Positions 7,708 through 16,754 of a stretch of 64,000 nt of DNA are shown one piece after another. The stretch covers positions 1-64,000 of the forward strand of contig RECN01000076.1 in assembly GCA_007694005.1 (NCBI GenBank), given 5' to 3'. The DNA comes from Spirochaetaceae bacterium (GTDB lineage Bacteria; Spirochaetota; Spirochaetia; DSM-27196; SKKC01). The position numbers were made by a program, and so were the translations under genes. How positions within the stretch are numbered: the stretch's first letter is position 1; each line of letters opens with the position of its first letter. Below the pieces are notes generated by a model, which made no database searches, was not told where the DNA came from, and was given only the letters and a program-made list of their open reading frames with translations.

Positions 7708-9393
7708 ATGGATATGAACTCAACCGACCAGGCCACGCTGCAACGCCTCCGCTCGAAAACCGGATACAGCTCTGACACGACGAGCTACGGAAATGAGTGT
7801 GTTGCCCGGGCTTTCACCGAAAGCAGTGTCGCCTTCGTGTCCGGCTGGACCGAGCTGGAGACAGTCTTCGACGCTGCGGTGTCGGCACTCGGCACCTGCA
7901 TACGGGATCACGACGGTAGCCCTCTGCTGCAGGAAGGCGGCGTCTACGACGGATGCTGGCTTGAGAGTACCGGAACGGCCAACGCTGAGGTTCTGTCGCG
8001 TTTCGTTCCGGATGCGGCTGAATCAACGATGCTCGCGTTCGCTCGATACCAGCGATCAGACGGGCTGATTCCGTACAAGATCGCCGCCGACGGACCGGTA
8101 TTCCGGCAGATTCAACTGGTCACCCCGCCGGTCAGGAGCGCATGGCACCATTATCGCGTCGCCGACGCGAGTCCCTCATTCCTTTCCCGTATCTACGACA
8201 CGTATTCCGCGTACGACCGATGGCTTGTCGCAAACCGCGATACGCGGAAGACTGGATGCATCGAGGCTTTCTGTACCTACGACACCGGACACGACCTGTC
8301 GCCTCGATTCTGGCACGTGCCGAACTCACCGTTTCGCGGTGAACCCGACCGTTACGACCCGGACAATCCGCGCCTTCCGTTTATTGCACCCGACCTGACC
8401 GCAAGCGTTGCCTGCAGCCGGGACTACCTTGCGCGCATCGCCGAGGAGTTCGGTTCGGATGTTGTCGCGCCGGATACCTGGCTGCACGCCGCCGGGCAGA
8501 TGCGGGAGGCCATGTTCACGCAATGTTTCGACGAGAAAGACCGTTTCTTCTATGACCGCGACGCATACGGCGAATTTGTCAGAGTGCAGTCCGACGTGCT
8601 TATGCGGGTCCTCGCGAGCGAAGCGGTACCGCTTGAGCTGTTCGAAGAGCTGCTTTGCACCTACCTGCTGAACACAAGGAAGTTCTACTCGGACGTTCCC
8701 TTTACGTCCATTGCGCTCGACGATCCCCGTTGCTTCCAGTCTTCGGAGCACAACAGCTGGGCGGGTGCGGTTAACTTTCTCACGATTATTCGTGCGCCGC
8801 ATATGTTCGAGCACTACGGACATTCAGCTGAGTTTATGACCGCAGCCAATCAGCTGATGCAGGCCTTTGCCGATGTGAAGAAGTTTCCGCAATGCCTGAA
8901 CCCCTGGACAGGTGAAGAAGGCTACACTGAGCTGTATTCACCGGCAATCCTGTCGGTACTCGACTACATAGAACGCATGCACGGCGTTCAGGCGGCGACC
9001 GACGGCTCAGTCTGGTGTAACGCACGGCCGCCCGTTCCTTCGTCGGCGGACCGTCCTCGTGAACGATCAAGCGCGTACCGACGGAAGATATCCGGAAACG
9101 AATACGAGCTGGTGTGCGGTTCCGATCGGGCATATCTGTTTCTGAACGGCCGAGCCCATGCGGAGTTTCCAAACGGTACCAGACTCGTGTGTGATCGCTC
9201 GGGTCGTGTAAGCGGGATCACCGGGCTTGTACCGAGGACAGTTCTCGGAGAACTTACGCTCTATTCGTCTTTGCCGGACCAGCACGGCGAACGGTCGTTT
9301 GCCCTTGAGATCTCGGCAAACGAGACGCTCGAAATCGACGGCGAAAGCCTGCAATGCAAAGCGAAGCACAACTATTTACCACCACAATTCTGA
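7708..9393 (+). CDS. (alpha/alpha)6-barrel glycoside hydrolase, MGH1/GH63-like
   Basis: 561 residues with no signal peptide, so cytoplasmic. The sequence has the feel of MGH1-like/GH63-like (alpha/alpha)6 glycosidases: GGVYDGCWLES near 75, RYQRSDGLIPYKI, TYDTGHDLSPRFW near 195 and HNSWAGAVNFLTIIRAPHMF near 350. The last ~90 residues form a separate beta-type tail. It stands 11 bp before a GH43 gene, and the pair faces the GH42/ABC operon, so an exo-acting role on intracellular arabino- or galacto-oligosaccharides is likely (inference). An alternative ATG lies two codons downstream (7714). The exact GH family needs a profile search. Confidence 0.65.
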   Translation: MDMNSTDQATLQRLRSKTGYSSDTTSYGNECVARAFTESSVAFVSGWTELETVFDAAVSALGTCIRDHDGSPLLQEGGVYDGCWLESTGTANAEVLSRFVPDAAESTMLAFARYQRSDGLIPYKIAADGPVFRQIQLVTPPVRSAWHHYRVADASPSFLSRIYDTYSAYDRWLVANRDTRKTGCIEAFCTYDTGHDLSPRFWHVPNSPFRGEPDRYDPDNPRLPFIAPDLTASVACSRDYLARIAEEFGSDVVAPDTWLHAAGQMREAMFTQCFDEKDRFFYDRDAYGEFVRVQSDVLMRVLASEAVPLELFEELLCTYLLNTRKFYSDVPFTSIALDDPRCFQSSEHNSWAGAVNFLTIIRAPHMFEHYGHSAEFMTAANQLMQAFADVKKFPQCLNPWTGEEGYTELYSPAILSVLDYIERMHGVQAATDGSVWCNARPPVPSSADRPRERSSAYRRKISGNEYELVCGSDRAYLFLNGRAHAEFPNGTRLVCDRSGRVSGITGLVPRTVLGELTLYSSLPDQHGERSFALEISANETLEIDGESLQCKAKHNYLPPQF

Positions 9394-9404
9394 GGAGCTA
9401 TTCC

Positions 9405-10268
9405 ATGAAAACTGAAGACATACAGATCCGCGATCCCTTCATTGTGCCCCGTCCTGATAGCGACAGTTATCTCATGTACGGATCGACCGACCCCGACATC
9501 TGGAACCCTCCGGCCACAGGTTTCGACGTCTGGGAAAGCCGGGATCTCTCTTCCTGGGAAGGCCCCGTTCCGGCCTTTCGCCCCCCACACGATTTCTGGT
9601 CCGACCGGAACTTCTGGGCTCCAGAAGTTCACGAGTACAGAGGTGGCTGGTACATGTTCGCGTCATTCAAGTCATCCAAACAGCGCCGTGGCACGCAGAT
9701 ACTCATAGGAGATTCCGCGAAGGGACCGTTTCGCCCCCACAGCCCGGGGCCGGTAACCCCGGGCGAATGGGAGTGCCTCGACGGCACACTCCACATCGAT
9801 CCGACCGGGACGCCGTGGATGGTATTCTGTCATGAATGGGTTCAGATAGACGACGGTACGATATGCGCGATACGCCTGTCGGATGATCTCACCAAAAGCG
9901 TCGGATCTCCGGTCACGCTCTTTGCAGCGAGCTCAGCACCGTGGGTTGAGCCCTTCCGCGACGGCAAGAGCTACGTAACCGACGGCCCCTTTCTGTTCCC
10001 GATCGGTGATCGTCTTGCCATGATCTGGTCGAGTTTTCGCGGCGGCGCGTACGCCATAGGCGTGTCGTACAGCGATACCGGTGTTCTCGGCCCCTGGCAG
10101 CACGACGGGCAGCCGCTCTATCAGAACGACGGCGGGCACGGCATGATATTCCGGGACCTGTCAGGTCAGCTGAATCTGACGATACACACACCGAACCGAA
10201 CACCCCATGAACGGGCGATATTTCTACTGCTTGAAGAACACGGGGGGAGCTTATCGGTTGGAACCTGA
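9405..10268 (+). CDS. Glycoside hydrolase family 43 (arabinofuranosidase/xylosidase type)
   Basis: 287 residues. The start is set at 9405, where GAGGAGC sits correctly upstream; a longer reading from 9354 would overlap the previous gene. A five-bladed-propeller GH43 pattern is visible: IRDPFIV near the start with the general-base Asp, FWAPEVHEY near 67, ECLDGTLHID near 120 and the late GGHGMIF with the conserved His. No signal peptide is present, so it acts on imported oligosaccharides. GH43 enzymes commonly release L-arabinose or D-xylose; proximity to araA and araD favours arabinose. It ends 18 bp from the convergent permease gene. Confidence 0.85.
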   Translation: MKTEDIQIRDPFIVPRPDSDSYLMYGSTDPDIWNPPATGFDVWESRDLSSWEGPVPAFRPPHDFWSDRNFWAPEVHEYRGGWYMFASFKSSKQRRGTQILIGDSAKGPFRPHSPGPVTPGEWECLDGTLHIDPTGTPWMVFCHEWVQIDDGTICAIRLSDDLTKSVGSPVTLFAASSAPWVEPFRDGKSYVTDGPFLFPIGDRLAMIWSSFRGGAYAIGVSYSDTGVLGPWQHDGQPLYQNDGGHGMIFRDLSGQLNLTIHTPNRTPHERAIFLLLEEHGGSLSVGT

Positions 10269-10286
10269 CGATGGTTATTGCAGCAT

Positions 10287-11123
10287 TTATCCCTTGATCG
10301 CACCGGCCATCATCCCCGCGATAAACTTGCGAGAAGATATGAGAAAGGCAATTACGATTGGCAGAATCGCGAGAGATGCGGCCATCATGAGTATTGCCAC
10401 ATCTGTCCCCCGCCGCGGGTCCCCTGTTAACTGCACAAGCGATAGGGGAAGCGTTAGCAACCGGTCGCTTCGCAATACAATGAGCGGCACGATAAAATTG
10501 TTCCAGCTGGTCACAAACGAGAAGATACCTAGCGCGGAAAACGCCGGTGTCAAGGTAGGTGCAACGACACGGAAAAAGATCAGCCATTCATGACACCCGT
10601 CTACTCTGGCCTGATCCAGCAGCTGCGGATGTACTGAGCTACTTATGTACTGGCGCATCCAGAAAATCCCGAACGCGTTCGCTGCGCCCGGCACAATGAG
10701 AGCCAGGTGGTTGTCCACCCAACCGATTTCCCGAATCACTATGAACCAGGGAATAATATTCGCGATCCAGGGGATCATGAGCGTCGACAAACAGAGCGCA
10801 AACATCCAACGCTTACCCGGAAACGTGTACATCGCGAATGCGTATCCGCCCATTGAGCAGAAGATGAGTATCAGCAGGACGTTTGCTGCAGCAACAAACA
10901 CTGAATTCCACATATGCCGTGCATACGAAATAGAATCGAAGAGCACTGTGAAATTCCGCACCACCTGATCGCCGAAACCAAGAGGTGGTGGATACGAGAA
11001 AATGTTGATGGTGGAATGTGTCGCGAGCGCGAACATCCAGTAAATCGGAAAGGCGATACAGAATGCACCTGTACCGATTATCAGATACAGGATGGCTCGG
11101 TTCAAAAGATTTGTGCGTGTCAT
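10287..11123 (-). CDS. ABC sugar transporter permease, MalG type
   Basis: 278 residues with about six membrane helices and the binding-protein-dependent permease EAA-type loop near 185-205 (EWLIFFRVVAPTLTPAF). It is the second permease of a carbohydrate uptake (CUT1) importer and follows the MalF-type gene by 12 bp. No ATPase gene accompanies the operon; CUT1 systems often share a general MsmK/UgpC-type ATPase encoded elsewhere. The substrate is probably an arabinose- or galactose-containing oligosaccharide, judging from the GH42 and GH43 neighbours. Confidence 0.9.
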   Translation of the reverse strand: MTRTNLLNRAILYLIIGTGAFCIAFPIYWMFALATHSTINIFSYPPPLGFGDQVVRNFTVLFDSISYARHMWNSVFVAAANVLLILIFCSMGGYAFAMYTFPGKRWMFALCLSTLMIPWIANIIPWFIVIREIGWVDNHLALIVPGAANAFGIFWMRQYISSSVHPQLLDQARVDGCHEWLIFFRVVAPTLTPAFSALGIFSFVTSWNNFIVPLIVLRSDRLLTLPLSLVQLTGDPRRGTDVAILMMAASLAILPIVIAFLISSRKFIAGMMAGAIKG

Positions 11124-11135
11124 TGCAACAGACTC

Positions 11136-12059
11136 CTACACCTTTTCCCGGAAGAAACGGATATTCATGACGGCTACAATTATCGTGAGCAGCATTATAA
11201 CCAGCGCGATCGATGACGCGTATCCGAACCGTGAGAAACGGAAGGCATTCCGGTACAGGTACACCATAAGGGTAAGCCCCATGCGGTTCGGTCCCCCTTC
11301 TAAACCTGCCAGGACGAATGGTTCGTCAAACAAGGTAAACGTTCCAACGACTGACAAGACGAATGAGAAGAGCACTACTGGTTTTATCAGAGGCAGACTG
11401 ATGCGAAACAGAACCTGCGGCCAACTGGCCCCATCGATCCGCGCCGAGTCATACAGTTCATTCGGTATTGACTGTAGACCGGCAAGATATATGACCATGT
11501 TCCATCCAACCCAACGCCAGATAAACACGGTCATTATAACGGTGCGAACCCATTCTCCCTGACCACCGAGCCAGTTAATGCGTTCGCCGCCAAATGCCAT
11601 AATTATCAGATTGATCAAGCCACCTCGAAAACCGAAGACGTTCATGAACACAAGAGAAATGGCAACAGACGACGCAACGACAGGAAGAAAATAAATCGTC
11701 CGAAAGAAATGCCGAAAACGAATAAATCCCGAATCGAGAATGAACGCCACGATCAGCGCAAACGATAGCATGGGTATGTGAGCGACAACTCCGATAAAAA
11801 GCGTATTGTAGAGTGCCGTCCAGAAAACCGGGTCCTGGGCAATACGAGTGAAGTTTGCCAACCCGGAAAACCGCATCGCACTCAATCCGTCCCAGCTTTG
11901 AAAACTCAGATAGAACGAAAACAGGATCGGAAAGGCCATAAACACGAGAAACAGCACGTAAAACGGTGCGATGTAGCTGTACGGCACCCAGCTGTTGATC
12001 ATACGACGGCCAAGCCCGCGTGGCTTACGATTCGTTCCGACAGTTTCAGCGTATCCCAT
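11136..12059 (-). CDS. ABC sugar transporter permease, MalF type
   Basis: About 307 residues, six predicted helices and the permease loop near the C-terminal third (YDSARIDGASWPQVLFRISLP). I prefer the start at 12059 (MGYAETVG), about eight bases after a GAGAG purine run. An ATG at 12083 is also in frame but lies just after a strong hairpin and has no Shine-Dalgarno. It pairs with the MalG-type permease and the upstream binding lipoprotein to form a CUT1 importer. Confidence 0.88.
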   Translation of the reverse strand: MGYAETVGTNRKPRGLGRRMINSWVPYSYIAPFYVLFLVFMAFPILFSFYLSFQSWDGLSAMRFSGLANFTRIAQDPVFWTALYNTLFIGVVAHIPMLSFALIVAFILDSGFIRFRHFFRTIYFLPVVASSVAISLVFMNVFGFRGGLINLIIMAFGGERINWLGGQGEWVRTVIMTVFIWRWVGWNMVIYLAGLQSIPNELYDSARIDGASWPQVLFRISLPLIKPVVLFSFVLSVVGTFTLFDEPFVLAGLEGGPNRMGLTLMVYLYRNAFRFSRFGYASSIALVIMLLTIIVAVMNIRFFREKV

Positions 12060-12089
12060 TTGCATTTCTCTCTCTGCACACATTGTATA

Positions 12090-12118
12090 CCCTGTCGGAG
12101 CGTGACGCCCCGACAGGG
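12090..12118. other. Intercistronic hairpin between binding-protein and permease genes
   Basis: Arms CCCTGTCGG (12090-12098) and CCGACAGGG (12110-12118) pair perfectly, and a further GCG/CGC pairs inside. There is no T run, so it is not a classical terminator. The position, after the abundant binding protein and before the permeases, suits an mRNA-stabilising or partial-termination structure. Confidence 0.7.
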
Positions 12119-12152
12119 ATCATTGGTATCTACGTCAGATCCCGACGGAACT

Positions 12153-13478
12153 TCAATCCAGACCCAACACTGTTCGCAAGGCATCCCTCTCGGGTGCAGT
12201 GGCACGAAGAATCTCGTCGACGACAGAAGCGAGAATGCTTTCTGCTGACTCGCCGGCATCTATCCCGACATCGACTCCGCTCATAAAAATACCTTGGGTC
12301 TCAATATCCATGGGAGTCACCAGCGAAGGTTCAATTCGCGTTGCGATATCGGCCCAGAGACGTCGGGTCTGTTGTCCTCCGAAATAGGGATCGGGTTCAT
12401 CGTAGAACGAGGCATCCCACGCCGGAACGAGAGACGGGAAATAGTCGACCGCCGCGAACATTGCGTTCTGTGCTTCGACTGTGGTCAGCATGTACTCGAT
12501 AAACGCCCAGGCTGCTGCGGGGTTGTTCGACATAGACGGTATCGCTAAAAAGGACCCACCCCAGTTGACAGAGTCAAACAGCGGTTGCCGTGCGACCCCC
12601 CAGTCTCCAGCGGAATCAGGTGCGATCCAGGACTTGAGGAATCCACCAAACCAGCTTCCTGCGGACACCACAGCAATCCGATTATCGCCGAGCAGCGACG
12701 TCCACTCACCACCCCACATCTCAACATTCGCATCGAGCCCTTGAGATCGTATCTGGCCAGCAAGATCAATAAGTTCGATCGAATCCGCTTCGTCGATGCG
12801 TAAACTAAGATCTTCGTTGTAGAAATCTCTGTTGGACCAGCGAGCCGAGATCAGGTCGACAGCGTTTCCCATAAGCCAGCGCTCATCGGGCACGTGCATT
12901 GCCCGCGCAACTTCGAGGAACCCGTCGGGAGTGTTCATGAGCTCGAACACGGAGTCCGGGTCACTCGGAAGTCCTGCAGCTTCGAACATGCGCCGATTGT
13001 AGAACATGGTCAGCGGCCCTATATCCCACGAGAGGCCGACCATCTGGGTCCCGTCGATCGAAAGTCCATGTTCCCACTTAAAGTCCACGAAGTCATCGGC
13101 AAATCTGCCAGCATTGTACGGTTCGTCGAGAAGATTCACGAATCCCGGGCGATCCCGAAATGAGCCTATATACTCGGCCTCAATCATGACCACATCAGGC
13201 GCACCGGCTCGCGCCGCAAGTGATGCGAGCAGTCGATCGTGATGATCGCCCGTTGCGGTCATCTCGAGTTCGACCGTTACATTCGGATACTGCTCGTTGA
13301 AACCTTCGATGATTGCAGCAACGGCATCATCACCTGCAGGCCAACCGCCAAATGTAATCGTTCCTGATATATCTGCAGGATCCAGACTTACCTCGTCTGC
13401 TCCACATCCAACCAGAATAAGTGATGCGCCGGTCAGTATGACCAGAGCAGTTACCAAAACGCGAATGGGCTTATTCAT
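12153..13478 (-). CDS. ABC sugar transporter substrate-binding lipoprotein
   Basis: 441 residues. A signal peptide ends at the lipobox LVGC near residue 25. The mature part is a family 1 extracellular sugar-binding protein (ITFGGWPAGDDAVAAIIEGF, then a long periplasmic fold with NNPAAAWAFIEYML). It captures the oligosaccharide for the MalF/MalG-type permeases that follow. GGAGGAGGG precedes the ATG. It is flanked on both sides by hairpins, a common way to raise binding-protein expression over the permeases. Confidence 0.9.
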   Translation of the reverse strand: MNKPIRVLVTALVILTGASLILVGCGADEVSLDPADISGTITFGGWPAGDDAVAAIIEGFNEQYPNVTVELEMTATGDHHDRLLASLAARAGAPDVVMIEAEYIGSFRDRPGFVNLLDEPYNAGRFADDFVDFKWEHGLSIDGTQMVGLSWDIGPLTMFYNRRMFEAAGLPSDPDSVFELMNTPDGFLEVARAMHVPDERWLMGNAVDLISARWSNRDFYNEDLSLRIDEADSIELIDLAGQIRSQGLDANVEMWGGEWTSLLGDNRIAVVSAGSWFGGFLKSWIAPDSAGDWGVARQPLFDSVNWGGSFLAIPSMSNNPAAAWAFIEYMLTTVEAQNAMFAAVDYFPSLVPAWDASFYDEPDPYFGGQQTRRLWADIATRIEPSLVTPMDIETQGIFMSGVDVGIDAGESAESILASVVDEILRATAPERDALRTVLGLD

Positions 13479-13496
13479 AAAGTCCCTCCTCCTTTT

Positions 13497-13515
13497 TTAC
13501 CGGCAGTGCCGGTAA
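13497..13515 (-). other. Hairpin just upstream of the binding-protein ribosome site
   Basis: On the minus strand TTACCGGC and GCCGGTAA pair around a three-base loop, 20 bases after the GH42 stop and directly before the GGAGGAGGG of the binding-protein gene. It is not followed by T residues in the sense direction, so a processing or stability element is more likely than a terminator. Confidence 0.6.
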
Positions 13516-13535
13516 GATGCCTGCCTATATGCAGA

Positions 13536-15551
13536 CTATTGCTCTCTAAGAACGTCGAAGCCAAATGCAGCCAGGCTCAGACTTGAAACAACCTCGCCTG
13601 TTGCAGCGATCTGCAAGGGGTGTTTGAGCTCGACAACTTTCGGTTCCGGATTATGATTCATTACCCAGTACATGCGCGTTTCCGCATTTTGCCGAGCAAC
13701 AGTTTCAACGTTTTCGACCGGACGAAACGGATTCGGTTCAACTCCCGCGAGGTCTGCCGCGGTTGAAAGAACGACACTGACCGCATCCTCGGTCAGGTCA
13801 CAGCCAACATAGATGCAGAAACCTGAGCCGAACTCTTTCTGTGTTACAGCCGCGGTCCCGGCGAAGGAACCGTCAGTGTACGAAGCGAGTTCCTTCGCTC
13901 CGTCGATTTCAAGAATGTCGGTCCAGACTGATGCTTTTGACGAACCGAACAAACCTTTCACAGAGACCTGACGCCCCCAGTTCAATGAATCGAACTCCGT
14001 GACTTTGACACCTGCCAGAGTTGACAGCCGTCCTGGGATCTGTTCGTCGATCATGGTGTTATTTCGGTCCCGTATACCGGCTCTGAATCCCGTCACGAGT
14101 ACTCCTCCGTTCGATACGAAGTGCTCGAGCGCTTCAACAGCATCATCGTCCACCATCGAATACGCGGGGAGCAGAATAACGCGAGCTTGTTTTAATGCTG
14201 TGGACAGCGCGGTAACGGACACATTGAATCCCCGCGACGCAAGAGACCGGTAGTACGTATGGAGCAGTTCCGTGTAGTTGAACTCCGGGTTATGTGGCTG
14301 GAACTGATGGCTCCAGAGAATCTCGTAGTCATGCACCAGGGCGATATCAGCTGTCGGCTCGGTGTGATCAATAATCGTTCGCATCGGCGCTGCGGTCTGT
14401 ACTGTATCGGCGACTTCCTGATACCGCCGGCGTGGCACGCCGTCGTGGTCAAGAATCCCATACCAGTACTGCTCTGTCCCTGTCCGGCACGCGCGCCAGC
14501 GAAAATACACGATTGCTTCTGCACCGTGTGCGACCGCCTGCATGGTCCAGAGACGGATCTCCCCGGGGGCTGGCGTATCGCCGAGCGTACGCCAGCCGCA
14601 TGGTCCGCTCTGTTGTTCCATGACCCAGAAGGGCTTCTGCTTGAGGCCACGCATGAGAGAGTGGCGAAACCCGATGTCGTGAGGCGCGGTACGTCCCCAT
14701 GCAAAACTCGGATAATTATCCCACGACACGAAGTCGATGGTCTCACTGAAACGATGGTAGTCAATATCCGTAAAGTCACCCATGAGATTGTGCGTTACGG
14801 GTCGATCGGAATGCGCACGTATTGCCTCCACCTGGGCATTGTGAAAGCGCATCACGGCGTCGGTGGAGAAGCGGGAGAAATCCAGAAGCAGTCCGGGATT
14901 ATGACCCTGTGCGTCGACCGAATCGAGCGAGCTGCTTCCCGGGTCCTGGGCAACGGTGTACGCTGGCAATACTACTTCATCGAACGATCTGTACTCTTGA
15001 CTCCAGAACACCGTCCCCCACGCTTCATTCAGCGCATCTATGGTCCGATACCGCTCCTTAAGCCATACTCGAAAGGCTACAAGCGACGCTGTATCGAACT
15101 GGAGCGTTGTGTTGTGGCAACCAAACTCGTTGTCCGTCTGCCACGCGGTAACTGCCGGATGGGAGCCGAAACGCTTCGACAGTTCGCCGGCAATATGCGC
15201 AGATCGCCTGAGATAGTTCTCGTTGCTGTATGAGTAGTGCCGTCGTGAGCCGAATGCCTTTGTGCGACCGGTCGCATCAACAGGAAGTATCGTCGGATCC
15301 TGATCGACAAGCCATTTGGGGGGGGTTGCGCTCGGAGTACCCAGAATGACTTCTATACCGTAGCGGTGGGCGAGCTCAATGAAGCGCTCTACCCAGTCGA
15401 ACTGGTATTCGCCGTCGGAGGGCTCGAGACGAGCCCATGCGAACTCAAGAATGCGAACGGCGGTGAGCCCTGCCTCAGACATAAGCCGGCAGTCGGTCTC
15501 CCATCTCGCTTCGGGCCAGTGCTCAGGATAATAGTCTGCTCCGAATAACAT
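13536..15551 (-). CDS. Beta-galactosidase, GH42 family
   Basis: 671 residues from 15551, where GGAGGA lies six bases before the ATG. A longer frame to 15614 reads through two operator palindromes and is rejected. The GH42 hallmarks are clear: YYPEHWPEARW at the start, the acid/base Glu in QTDNEFG (~150), the nucleophile Glu in WVMEQQSGP (~310), a trimerisation domain and a C-terminal beta domain. It hydrolyses beta-galactosides, or alpha-L-arabinopyranosides in some members, in the cytoplasm. It is the first gene of the GH42-binding protein-permease operon, under a good promoter overlapped by LacI-type operators. Confidence 0.92.
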   Translation of the reverse strand: MLFGADYYPEHWPEARWETDCRLMSEAGLTAVRILEFAWARLEPSDGEYQFDWVERFIELAHRYGIEVILGTPSATPPKWLVDQDPTILPVDATGRTKAFGSRRHYSYSNENYLRRSAHIAGELSKRFGSHPAVTAWQTDNEFGCHNTTLQFDTASLVAFRVWLKERYRTIDALNEAWGTVFWSQEYRSFDEVVLPAYTVAQDPGSSSLDSVDAQGHNPGLLLDFSRFSTDAVMRFHNAQVEAIRAHSDRPVTHNLMGDFTDIDYHRFSETIDFVSWDNYPSFAWGRTAPHDIGFRHSLMRGLKQKPFWVMEQQSGPCGWRTLGDTPAPGEIRLWTMQAVAHGAEAIVYFRWRACRTGTEQYWYGILDHDGVPRRRYQEVADTVQTAAPMRTIIDHTEPTADIALVHDYEILWSHQFQPHNPEFNYTELLHTYYRSLASRGFNVSVTALSTALKQARVILLPAYSMVDDDAVEALEHFVSNGGVLVTGFRAGIRDRNNTMIDEQIPGRLSTLAGVKVTEFDSLNWGRQVSVKGLFGSSKASVWTDILEIDGAKELASYTDGSFAGTAAVTQKEFGSGFCIYVGCDLTEDAVSVVLSTAADLAGVEPNPFRPVENVETVARQNAETRMYWVMNHNPEPKVVELKHPLQIAATGEVVSSLSLAAFGFDVLREQ

Positions 15552-15568
15552 ATTCGATCCTCCGAACC

Positions 15569-15582
15569 TGTGCACGTGCACA
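15569..15582. promoter_or_regulatory. LacI-type operator palindrome (GH42 operon, proximal)
   Basis: Perfect 14-bp palindrome TGTGCACGTGCACA (16 bp with flanking C/G), with the central CG typical of LacI-family operators. Its centre is 31 bp, about three helical turns, from a second identical copy. It lies in the 5' leader of the GH42 gene, 17 bp before the start codon. Confidence 0.85.
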
Positions 15583-15599
15583 GTACCTGAAAAATTAGA

Positions 15600-15613
15600 T
15601 GTGCACGTGCACA
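15600..15613. promoter_or_regulatory. LacI-type operator palindrome (GH42 operon, at transcription start)
   Basis: A second perfect TGTGCACGTGCACA (16 bp with flanking A/T). It begins six bases downstream of the -10 box of the GH42 promoter, so a bound repressor would cover the transcription start. Confidence 0.87.
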
Positions 15614-15619
15614 TTCATC

Positions 15620-15648
15620 ACACTAACACTACCCAACTCAGCTGTCAA
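15620..15648 (-). promoter_or_regulatory. Sigma70-type promoter of the GH42/ABC operon
   Basis: On the minus strand TTGACA (15643-15648) is followed by a 17-bp spacer and TAGTGT (15620-15625). The -35 is consensus; the -10 is moderate. Two operators lie immediately downstream. Confidence 0.7.
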
Positions 15649-15691
15649 AGCAAATTTGGCGCTGCATTAGACATTATTCGAGCTTAGTTGC

Positions 15692-16747
15692 TTATTCGGA
15701 CTGAAACGAATCCATGTTCTCAGGAAGTACAATCTCAACCGGCATGAGAACCTCGGCATCCATGTCCGTGCCGAATGCCAGATGCCGGGCGAGCATGTGG
15801 GCGGCTTCATATCCCTGAGTTTCAGGACGTTGGGAGATTATGGCATCGATTCTGCCTTCACGAAGCAGTTGTGCGTTCTGTGCAAGCAGATCATAGCCGA
15901 TGATCGGGATGTGACGCCGTATGCCGATGATCGCAAGAGCCTGCGCGAGCAGATCCGCTGAGGCGTTGGTCATGAACACCGCCCCGAGATCAGCTCCGAT
16001 CTCCTGCAGGCGCGTGACGAGCTCGTCCCGGTACTCTTCCTCGGAGCCGTCGAGGAGCGACAGATCGTAGATGTCCCCGGAGGAAATCTCAGCCCAGTAT
16101 TCGCGAAACGCGTTAGCCCGCTCCAGCAGATGCAAATCCACCCTGCCCAGGGTAACCGAGGCTACCGACGATCCTCCGTCCCTCATCAGTTTCGCCAATC
16201 TGCCCGCAACACGCCCCCCCTGTCGCGGATCCTGTCCGACAAATGGTATGTCCGTCCCATGGAGCCGGGAGTCGAATGCGACCGATGCAATGTTGCGCTG
16301 CGCTATGCGTTCAGCCAGGACCCGCTGGGACTCAACCGAGACAACAGGCGCGACGAGCAACCCGTCAGGCGCCGGTGCATCCCCGCCGACGTTAAAAATG
16401 CTATCCAGACAGTCAACGAAGCTCTGCTCGTTGTACCGATTGAAGAACGACGTCCGTACCTCGAGATTATTCATGTTCAATCGGGCAAATGCCCGCTGCA
16501 TGCCACGATACGGCTCGGCCCAGTACCCGCCGTCGGACTGAAGATGTGGAATCAGGACCTCGATCACGAATACACGCCCGTGGGAGAGGTTTCTCGCGTG
16601 GACGTTCGGCGTGTAGGAGAGCTCGTGAATCGCTTCTCGTACGCGAGCCTCGGTGTCCGGTGCGACCTTCCCCCGATTGTGGAGAACGCGGTCAACTGTT
16701 CCCAGAGAAACGCCTGCCCGGCGGGCTATGTCTTTAACGGTTATCAC
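15692..16747 (-). CDS. LacI-family transcriptional regulator of the arabinose/galactoside locus
   Basis: 351 residues. The N-terminus is a LacI helix-turn-helix (ITVKDIARRAGVSLGTVDRVLHNRG) followed by a periplasmic-binding-protein-like sensor domain to the end. The GTG start follows AGAGGACTT, which spans the end of araA, so it is cotranscribed and probably translationally coupled with araA, eight bases downstream of it. The three TGTGCACGTGCACA palindromes at the GH42 and araA/araD promoters are the obvious targets. A feedback loop results, because one operator lies on its own operon promoter. The ligand is not visible; arabinose or a derivative is likely. Confidence 0.88.
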   Translation of the reverse strand: MITVKDIARRAGVSLGTVDRVLHNRGKVAPDTEARVREAIHELSYTPNVHARNLSHGRVFVIEVLIPHLQSDGGYWAEPYRGMQRAFARLNMNNLEVRTSFFNRYNEQSFVDCLDSIFNVGGDAPAPDGLLVAPVVSVESQRVLAERIAQRNIASVAFDSRLHGTDIPFVGQDPRQGGRVAGRLAKLMRDGGSSVASVTLGRVDLHLLERANAFREYWAEISSGDIYDLSLLDGSEEEYRDELVTRLQEIGADLGAVFMTNASADLLAQALAIIGIRRHIPIIGYDLLAQNAQLLREGRIDAIISQRPETQGYEAAHMLARHLAFGTDMDAEVLMPVEIVLPENMDSFQSE

Positions 16748-16754
16748 AAGTCCT

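Noticed and set aside
13497-13515. Terminator between the GH42 and binding-protein genes
   Set aside because: In the sense direction the hairpin is followed by A residues and the Shine-Dalgarno, not by T; the T run is on the wrong side.
15552-15614. N-terminal extension of the GH42 enzyme (MCTCTSNF...)
   Set aside because: The codons are the two operator palindromes; GGAGGA before 15551 and the family N-terminus YYPEHW fix the start.
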